Positions 22,448 to 27,544 of a DNA stretch of 27,544 nt are shown here, in pieces. Where the stretch lies: the NCBI GenBank assembly GCA_017549325.1, contig JAFYVA010000056.1:1-27544 (forward strand). The letters are read 5' to 3'. The notes beneath the pieces are model-generated. The model did not search any database, was not told where the DNA came from, and saw only the letters and a list, made by a program, of their open reading frames with translations. This DNA comes from Oscillospiraceae bacterium. Its GTDB lineage: Bacteria > Bacillota_A > Clostridia > Oscillospirales > Oscillospiraceae. Every line of letters starts with the position of its first letter. Positions within the stretch are counted from its first letter, which is position 1. The position numbers were made by a program, and so were the translations under genes.

Positions 22448-24229
22448 TTATTTCAGATCCTCGTCATCGGGGAAGTGATAGTTCTCCTCGTAGCGGTGCA
22501 GGCGCTCGGAGAAGGCGGCAGATTCGTCCAGCTTGCCGGACTTGAGGGCGTGGAGGTACTGGTGGGACTCCAGCTTGCCCTGTGCCACCTGCAGGATCTC
22601 CACTGCCACATTGGAGCAGTGGTCGGCGGTGCGCTCGCAGGCGGTCAGGATATCCTCCAGCACGAAGCCGTACTCCACGGTGCACAGTCCGTCGCGGAGG
22701 CGGCGGACATGGCGGGACTTGATCTCACGAACCAGCTTGCTGACCACCTGCTGCAGAGGCTCTACCTTGGCGGCCTCGGCGCGGTCGAAGGCGGCATAGG
22801 CGCGGATGGTACGCTCCATCACATCTTCCACGGCACGCCACAGCATGCTGAGCTCCTCGCGGCCCTGCTGGGAGAAGGCGATATTCTTCTCGTGGATTTC
22901 CTGAGCGGCCATGGCCATATCCTTGGCATGGTCGCCGATGCGCTCGATATCGGCGATGGAGTACAGGAGCGTGTTGAGGGAGCGGTTATCCTCCACGGAG
23001 AGGTTGGCGGAGGAGAGTTTTACCAGATAGGTGCCCAGGGCATCCTCCAGACGGTCGGTTTCATCCTCCAATGCGATGACCCTGTCGAAGTGCTTGGTGT
23101 CATATTCGTTCACCAGCTTCAGGGCGTAGTGCATGGCATCCACGGCATCGCGGCCCATCTTCACGGCGACGCCGTGAGCCTGCTGAACGGCCACAGCGGG
23201 GGTAGCCAGCAGACGCTCATCCAGCAGCACGGGGGATTGATGGACGGGCTCGGCGGGGATGAAGAGGTAGGCCAGCTTCACGAGGAGGCTGTTGAGCGGC
23301 ATCAAAACTGCCGTTGCGGCCACGTTGAAGAGGGTGTGGATGACGGCGATGTCCCATGCCTTGGCCGTTTCCGTCAGGAATGCCCAGTCGATGAAGAGAC
23401 CGAGACCGTAGAAGACGACGGAGAAGAGCGCCACACCCACCACGTTGAACAGGAGGTGGACCAATGCGGTGCGGCGGGCGTTGCGGTTGGCACCGATGGC
23501 ACCCATGATGGCGGTGATGCAGGTACCGATGTTCTGACCGAGAATAATGGGAATGGCCGCGCCGAAGGTCACCGCACCGGTGGAGCACAGGCTCTGCAGA
23601 ATACCCACAGAGGCGGAAGAGGACTGGATCAGCGCCGTCAGCAGCGCGCCGAAGATGATGCCCAGAATGGGGTTGGAGAAGGAGATCATCAGCTGGGCAA
23701 ACCAGGGCTCATTCTTCAAAAATGCCATGGCATCGCCCATGATGTCCATACCGGTCATGAGGGCCAGGAAGCCCAGCGCGATGATGCCGATGCCCTTCTT
23801 CTTATCACTCTTGGAGAACATGAACAGGGCTGCACCCACGATGCCCACCAGCGGCGCGAGGGTAGAGGGCTTGAAGAAGCTGATGATAAAGCTGTCGCCC
23901 TCCAGACCGGAGAGGGAGAGGATCCAGGCGGTGACCGTGGTACCGATGTTGGAACCCATGATGACACCCACAGCCTGCTTCAGCGTCATAATACCGGAGT
24001 TGACGAAGCCCACCACCATGACGGTGGTAGCAGAGGAGGACTGGATGACGGCAGTGACTGCCATACCCAGCGCAAAGCCCTTGAACACATTGGAGCTCAT
24101 CTTGGCAAGGATCGTCTGCAGCTTACCGCCGGCCTGACGCTCCAGTGCCTTGCCCATGGTGTCCATACCGAAGAGGAACAGGGCCAGACCGCCCAAAAGG
24201 GCGACGATGTTGAAAAAATATGTTGTCAT
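22448..24229 (-). CDS. Na/Pi cotransporter family protein with PhoU-like domain
   Basis: A 593-residue membrane protein that probably moves phosphate with sodium. It begins with a hydrophobic helix (about 5-25). The N-terminal 340 residues hold two inverted Na/Pi repeats with the signature QSSSATT (about 63) and QSSSASV (about 202), characteristic of NptA/YjbB proteins. The C-terminal 230 residues are a helical PhoU-like domain (NTLLYSIADIERIGDHAKDMAM and ACERTADHCSNVAVEIL). PhoU-type domains typically regulate phosphate flux. The ATG at 24229 is preceded on the minus strand by AAAGG. It has its own promoter, and no Pst genes are near. Confidence 0.93.
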   Translation of the reverse strand: MTTYFFNIVALLGGLALFLFGMDTMGKALERQAGGKLQTILAKMSSNVFKGFALGMAVTAVIQSSSATTVMVVGFVNSGIMTLKQAVGVIMGSNIGTTVTAWILSLSGLEGDSFIISFFKPSTLAPLVGIVGAALFMFSKSDKKKGIGIIALGFLALMTGMDIMGDAMAFLKNEPWFAQLMISFSNPILGIIFGALLTALIQSSSASVGILQSLCSTGAVTFGAAIPIILGQNIGTCITAIMGAIGANRNARRTALVHLLFNVVGVALFSVVFYGLGLFIDWAFLTETAKAWDIAVIHTLFNVAATAVLMPLNSLLVKLAYLFIPAEPVHQSPVLLDERLLATPAVAVQQAHGVAVKMGRDAVDAMHYALKLVNEYDTKHFDRVIALEDETDRLEDALGTYLVKLSSANLSVEDNRSLNTLLYSIADIERIGDHAKDMAMAAQEIHEKNIAFSQQGREELSMLWRAVEDVMERTIRAYAAFDRAEAAKVEPLQQVVSKLVREIKSRHVRRLRDGLCTVEYGFVLEDILTACERTADHCSNVAVEILQVAQGKLESHQYLHALKSGKLDESAAFSERLHRYEENYHFPDDEDLK

Positions 24230-24275
24230 GTATCATTACCTTTCTCAATATAGGATGGTCGCAAATCACAAGTTT

Positions 24276-24304
24276 ATTATAAAATTTTCTTCGTCGAATT
24301 GCAA
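24276..24304 (-). promoter_or_regulatory. Promoter of the Na/Pi cotransporter gene
   Basis: On the minus strand, TTGCAA (24304-24299), 17 bases, perfect TATAAT (24281-24276), about 47 bases before the start codon. Confidence 0.9.
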
Positions 24305-24328
24305 TAAAAACTTTGTAAAAAATTGGTT

Positions 24329-24375
24329 AAAAAGACAACAAAGCATCCGTGCCGCTGTGGGCACGGATGCTTTGT
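24329..24375 (-). terminator. Terminator of the MATE gene
   Basis: A perfect 16-bp stem (24375-24360 with 24353-24338) with a six-base loop, starting 3 bases after the MATE stop on the minus strand. Five T follow four bases after the stem. Confidence 0.85.
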
Positions 24376-24378
24376 CCT

Positions 24379-25785
24379 TCAGTGTGTCTGTTTGGTCATG
24401 TGGTAGTGCTGCCATGTGCTGCTGCGGCGGCGCAGGCGGTGCATACCGACGGTGAAGCAGACCAGATGCGCCAGGAATGTCACCGTCCATGTAAGGGGGT
24501 AGGTGAAGTAGATCAGGGCGGGTGTGTGGAAGGCGGGGAGCCGGAACACCGTGGCGATCATGAGGATTCGCAGGCCGCAGGCGCCCAGCAGTGTGACCAC
24601 CGTGGGCAGCACCGAGTAGCCGATGCCGCGGACAGAGCCCACCAGCGAGTCCATCAGTGCACCCAGCACATAGGGGAGGCAGATGTATGCGATGCGGAGC
24701 ATACCGGCGGCAATGACCGCGTCGGAGTGGGTGTAGATGCTCAGCAGCGGCCGGCCAAAGACGAAGGCACCGCCGCCGAGAAGCAGGGCGGTGATGGCCG
24801 AGCAGCCCACACAGCGCACCGCAATGGGGCGGATGCGCTCCCAGCGGCCGGCACCGTAGTTCTGGCTGGTGAAGGCCACATTGGCCTGATAAAAGGCGTT
24901 GAAGGCGGCAAAGACGAAGCTGTCGATATTAGCTGCGGCGGTGTTGCCGGAGATGACGGTCTCGCCAAAGCCGTTGATGGAGGACTGTATGATGACGTTG
25001 GACAGGGCGAAGGCCACGTTTTGCAGACCCGAGGGGATGCCGATGGCGGCGATCTGCTTCAGACGCAGCGTGTCGATCCGCAATGCCTTCAGCTCCAGGC
25101 GGATGTCGCCCTCCTCGCGGCAGAGACAGCGGACCACCAGTGCGGCGGAGAGCACCTGAGAGATGACGGTGGCCAGGGCGACGCCCGCCACGCTCATGGA
25201 GAAAACGATGACGAAAATAAGGTTGAGGCCCACATTTACCACGCCGGAGAGGAACAGGAACAGCAGCGGGCGGCGGGTATCACCGATGGAACGGAGCAGA
25301 GCCGCACCGAAGTTATAGAGCATGGTGGCGGGCATGCCCAAAAAGTAGATTTTCAAATACAGGGTGGAAAGGGGCAGAATGGAGGGCGGGACCTGCATCA
25401 GCTGCAGCAGAGGTGCTGCGGCGAAGAAGCCCACCACTGCCAGAAATACGCCGCTGAGCAGCGCCAGCAGCATGGAGGTGTGGACGGTGGAACGGACGGC
25501 CGCCGTATTCTGTGCGCCTACGAAGCGGGCACAGAGGATGTTGGTGCCCACGCTGAGGCCGATGAAGAGGTTGATGAGCAAATTGATGAGGGAAGCGTTG
25601 GAGCCCACGGCGGCGAGGGCGTTGTCGCCGGCCCAGCGGCCCACCACCACGATATCGGCGGCGTTGAACAGCAGCTGCAATACGCTGGAGGTGGCCAGCG
25701 GCAGGGCAAAGGCCAGTATCTTTTTCAGCAGCGGGCCGGAGCACATATCGATTTCGTGGCTGCGGCGCTTTTGAAGCTGCGCCAT
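24379..25785 (-). CDS. MATE-family multidrug/Na+ antiporter
   Basis: A 468-residue transporter with twelve predicted helices in two homologous halves. The first half has LPLATSSVLQLLFNAADIVVVGRWAGDNALAAVGS, the typical MATE N-lobe. The second has a comparable IPSGLQNVAFALSNVIIQSSINGFG. It is most like the DinF/NorM-like MATE branch of Firmicutes, exporting cationic compounds in exchange for Na+ or H+; the substrate is unknown. The ATG is preceded by AAAGGAGG on the minus strand. It has its own promoter and terminator and no adjacent regulator. Confidence 0.94.
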   Translation of the reverse strand: MAQLQKRRSHEIDMCSGPLLKKILAFALPLATSSVLQLLFNAADIVVVGRWAGDNALAAVGSNASLINLLINLFIGLSVGTNILCARFVGAQNTAAVRSTVHTSMLLALLSGVFLAVVGFFAAAPLLQLMQVPPSILPLSTLYLKIYFLGMPATMLYNFGAALLRSIGDTRRPLLFLFLSGVVNVGLNLIFVIVFSMSVAGVALATVISQVLSAALVVRCLCREEGDIRLELKALRIDTLRLKQIAAIGIPSGLQNVAFALSNVIIQSSINGFGETVISGNTAAANIDSFVFAAFNAFYQANVAFTSQNYGAGRWERIRPIAVRCVGCSAITALLLGGGAFVFGRPLLSIYTHSDAVIAAGMLRIAYICLPYVLGALMDSLVGSVRGIGYSVLPTVVTLLGACGLRILMIATVFRLPAFHTPALIYFTYPLTWTVTFLAHLVCFTVGMHRLRRRSSTWQHYHMTKQTH

Positions 25786-25817
25786 AGAGCGGCACCTCCT
25801 TTCGGCATGTCGCCCAC

Positions 25818-25846
25818 ATTATAACAGAGGGGATTACCGGTTGCAA
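25818..25846 (-). promoter_or_regulatory. Promoter of the MATE gene
   Basis: On the minus strand, TTGCAA (25846-25841), 17 bases, perfect TATAAT (25823-25818). Confidence 0.9.
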
Positions 25847-25870
25847 GAGAGGAAGGGATATGGTAAGATG

Positions 25871-25904
25871 AAAAAAACAGAGCATCCTCAGGATGCTCTG
25901 TTTT
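25871..25904. terminator. Terminator of the Ca/Na antiporter gene
   Basis: A perfect 14-bp stem (25874-25887 with 25891-25904) and a three-base loop, with seven A on the left side giving a T run on the minus strand. It lies 16 bases beyond the antiporter stop. Confidence 0.9.
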
Positions 25905-25920
25905 ATCGTATTCGGATGTG

Positions 25921-26940
25921 TTAAAGCAGGAACTGCAGTGCAAGGAAAGCGGCATAGATACACAGCAGCACGATGCCCTGCCAGCGGGAGAGCTTCTGAC
26001 GGATCAGGGTGGGAATGGTGAGCAGCAGCATCACCAGCAGCGCCACGGGGATATCCAGCACCAGCGAGGAGTTGATACCGCCGATCAGGCCGGAGACGGG
26101 CAGTGTAAAGGGGTTGATGGTGATTGCCACGCCGCTGACCAGCACCAGATTGAACAGGTTCGCGCCGATGATGTTGCCCAGCGACAGAGAACCGTGCCCC
26201 TTCGCCAGGGCGGTGATGGCGGTGACCAGCTCAGGCAGGGAGGTACCCAGCGCCACGATGGTAAGGCCGATGACCTTCTCCGACATACCCAGCGCCGAGG
26301 CCACCACGATGGCGTTGTTCACCAGCAGATTGGCGCCCAATGCGATGAGAGCAGCGCCGACGATCAGCAGCAGGATGTCCTTCCACAGCTTGTCCTGTGT
26401 GCCCTTCGCTTCCGACTCCACGGTATAGTCCTCGCCGCTGGCCGCTTCCAGCGCCGATTCGGTGACGGGAGGGGGAATATCAGGGGCGGTGCGTTTCATC
26501 CGCAGTACGGTGGAGACCATATAGACGGCGAACAGCGCCAGCAGCACGATACCTACGGTGCGGGAGAAGTCCTCCAGCACATAGGCGGAAAAGCCGTAGA
26601 CCACAGCGGCGATGAAGAAGAACAGCACCGGCATCGACAGACTCTTGCGGGCGGCATCGCCGGGTTTGATGGCGATGGTCAGCGCGGCGATCAGTGCGGT
26701 GTTGCAGATGATGGAGCCCAGAGCGTTGCCGTAGGCGATGGAGCCGCTGCCCATTATCGCCGCCTCGGCCGAGACCATTACCTCGGGGAGGGTGGTGCCG
26801 ATGGAGACCACCGTGGCACCGATGAGGATCTCGGGGAGGTAGAAGCGGCGGGCGATGCCGGTGGCGCCGTCGACAAACCAGTCGCCGCCCTTGATGAGCA
26901 GGGCAAAGCCCACGAGAAGCAATAGGATGGGAATAAACAT
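25921..26940 (-). CDS. Calcium/sodium antiporter (CaCA family, YrbG-like)
   Basis: A 339-residue membrane exchanger. It shows the two inverted alpha repeats of the family, GATVVSIGTTLPEVMVSAEA with GNALGSIICN, and GLTIVALGTSLPELVTAITA with GNIIGANLFN. Each carries the conserved cation-coordinating Glu after GTxLPE. About ten hydrophobic segments are separated by a polar cytoplasmic loop (about 155-185). The ATG at 26940 (MFIPILLLL) is used because AAAGGAG is nine bases upstream; the in-frame TTG at 26946 is a worse start. Only a weak promoter candidate is seen on the minus strand (TATACT at 26983-26978). Confidence 0.94.
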   Translation of the reverse strand: MFIPILLLLVGFALLIKGGDWFVDGATGIARRFYLPEILIGATVVSIGTTLPEVMVSAEAAIMGSGSIAYGNALGSIICNTALIAALTIAIKPGDAARKSLSMPVLFFFIAAVVYGFSAYVLEDFSRTVGIVLLALFAVYMVSTVLRMKRTAPDIPPPVTESALEAASGEDYTVESEAKGTQDKLWKDILLLIVGAALIALGANLLVNNAIVVASALGMSEKVIGLTIVALGTSLPELVTAITALAKGHGSLSLGNIIGANLFNLVLVSGVAITINPFTLPVSGLIGGINSSLVLDIPVALLVMLLLTIPTLIRQKLSRWQGIVLLCIYAAFLALQFLL

Positions 26941-27060
26941 AGGCAAAATCTCCTTTACAGAAGGTGCGTTTATATGCAGTATATCCTAAAAGGGAATAAA
27001 AAGAAATGACATTTGCAACAAAAAAGAAATAGAAGACACGGGAGACGAACAGGATAGAAC

Positions 27061-27097
27061 AAAAAAGAGAACGCCACCTGACGGTGCGTCCTCTTTT
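27061..27097 (-). terminator. Terminator of the tRNA-Ser pair
   Basis: Immediately past the CCA of tRNA-Ser(GCU) on the minus strand, an imperfect inverted repeat (A-rich GAGGACGCACC with GGTGGCGTTCTC, one bulged G) ends in six T. Confidence 0.8.
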
Positions 27098-27189
27098 TGG
27101 CGCAGAAGGAGGGATTTGAACCCTCGCGCGGCTTTTGACCGCCTACTCCCTTAGCAGGGGAGCCCCTTCGGCCACTTGGGTACTTCTGC
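27098..27189 (-). tRNA. tRNA-Ser(GCU)
   Basis: A 92-nt class II tRNA. Acceptor GCAGAAG pairs with CTTCTGC, followed by discriminator G and an encoded CCA. The anticodon stem CTCCC/GGGAG holds loop CTGCTAA with anticodon GCT. A long variable arm (GGCGGT with AGCCGC) and the T loop TTCAAAT confirm serine. It reads AGC and AGT codons. It lies 15 bases downstream of tRNA-Ser(UGA). Confidence 0.97.
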
Positions 27190-27204
27190 ATACAATATAA
27201 ATAA

Positions 27205-27292
27205 TGGCGGAGAGAGTGGGATTCGAACCCACGGATGCTTTCACACCGCCGGTTTTCAAGACCGGTGCTTTCGACCACTCAGCCATCTCTCC
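27205..27292 (-). tRNA. tRNA-Ser(UGA)
   Basis: An 88-nt class II tRNA. Acceptor GGAGAGA pairs with TCTCTCC, followed by discriminator G and an encoded CCA. Anticodon stem CCGGT/ACCGG, loop CTTGAAA, anticodon TGA. A long variable arm is present and the T loop is TTCGAAT. It reads TCA and related TCN codons and is first in a two-tRNA transcript. Confidence 0.97.
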
Positions 27293-27331
27293 GTATGTGA
27301 AAACGCCGTTTTCATCTCAAACGCAGGATAT

Positions 27332-27360
27332 AGAATACCATATCCATCCACAGTTGTCAA
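27332..27360 (-). promoter_or_regulatory. Promoter of the tRNA-Ser pair
   Basis: On the minus strand, TTGACA (27360-27355), 17 bases, TATTCT (27337-27332), 40 bases before the tRNA-Ser(UGA) 5' end. Confidence 0.85.
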
Positions 27361-27380
27361 GGTGAAAGAAAGGAGTGCTG

Positions 27381-27441
27381 AAAAAATTTTTTAAATTTTT
27401 TGAAATTAGGGCTTGCAAAATGGAAAAAGGTGTGGTAATAT
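27381..27441 (+). promoter_or_regulatory. Promoter and A/T-tract UP element of tRNA-Pro
   Basis: TTGCAA (27413-27418), 17 bases, TAATAT (27436-27441), about 30 bases before the tRNA. Alternating A6/T6/A3/T6 tracts at 27381-27401 sit just upstream, as in UP elements of stable-RNA promoters. Confidence 0.65.
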
Positions 27442-27471
27442 AACAAAGCTGTCTGACAGCGAAGTGAATAT

Positions 27472-27544
27472 CCGGGTGTGGCGAAGTTTGGTATCGCGCT
27501 TGAATGGGGTTCAAGAGGCCTTGAGTTCGAATCTCAACACTCGG
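27472..27544 (+). tRNA. tRNA-Pro(GGG), 3' end cut by window edge
   Basis: A tRNA complete through acceptor position 72. CCGGGTG pairs with CACTCGG (one G-T wobble), D stem GCGA/TCGC, anticodon stem CTTGA/TCAAG with loop ATGGGGT and anticodon GGG, T stem TTGAG/CTCAA with loop TTCGAAT. C1-G72 is the bacterial tRNA-Pro identity pair. The discriminator base and CCA lie beyond the window. Confidence 0.93.

Noticed and set aside
27176..27394. Short open frame reading NNGGESGIRTHGCF over the tRNA-Ser(UGA) gene
   Set aside because: This is the antisense of a serine tRNA, a frequent false gene call. The companion frame on the other strand (26970-27278) is rejected for the same reason.
1..27544. CRISPR array, complete insertion sequence, prophage or toxin-antitoxin pair
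   Set aside because: No regularly spaced repeats, transposase, integrase, phage structural gene or recognisable toxin-antitoxin pair is seen on either strand.

Overview
The window looks like chromosomal DNA from a Gram-positive member of the Clostridia, most likely a gut Oscillospiraceae-type bacterium. The reasons are: moderately high-GC genes with strong AAGGAGG-type ribosome sites; a greA-lysS pair; an FtsEX operon with its own LytM hydrolase; a FtsK/SpoIIIE translocase; an alanine/lysine-rich TopA tail; tRNA genes with encoded CCA; and consensus sigma-A promoters in AT-rich gaps. The genus assignment is inference. Nearly everything is housekeeping.

Layout. Positions 1-257 are the 3' end of tuf. 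A convergent DUF4830-type lipoprotein gene follows on the minus strand, then an RsuA-family pseudouridine synthase and a CdaR/PucR-type regulator. Positions 3048-5825 form a cell-separation operon, ftsE-ftsX-M23 peptidase. After an unrecognised gene (5916-6542) come greA and lysS. Positions 8650-9402 are an AT-rich insert bounded by a perfect 21-bp repeat of the lysS 3' end. A NUDIX gene follows.

Positions 10170-16776 form a tightly packed run: trmH-type methyltransferase, dprA, topA, trmFO and plsX. The last four are joined by 4-nt ATGA overlaps. acpP has its own promoter, then come rnc, uppP, ftsK and an unusual MBL-fold hydrolase. From 22448 to 26940 three transporter genes lie on the minus strand: Na/Pi cotransporter, MATE and Ca/Na antiporter. 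Each has its own terminator signal; promoters are clear for the first two and weak for the antiporter. The window ends in two minus-strand tRNA-Ser genes (GCU, UGA) and a divergent tRNA-Pro (GGG) cut by the window edge.

Functional themes are translation (tuf, rsuA, lysS, trmFO, trmH, tRNAs), envelope growth and division (ftsEX and hydrolase, uppP, plsX/acpP, ftsK), and DNA handling (dprA, topA, ftsK).

The most unusual object is the insert behind lysS. It has separated lysS from what looks like its original terminator (9437-9467). It carries a codon-atypical gene for a two-helix membrane protein with a C-terminal zinc ribbon, and two tandem terminators. At its right edge the repeated lysS end sits behind a strong ribosome-binding site, forming a five-codon minigene. 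It looks like a small integrated element or the remnant of one. No CRISPR array, complete insertion sequence or known defence system is visible.
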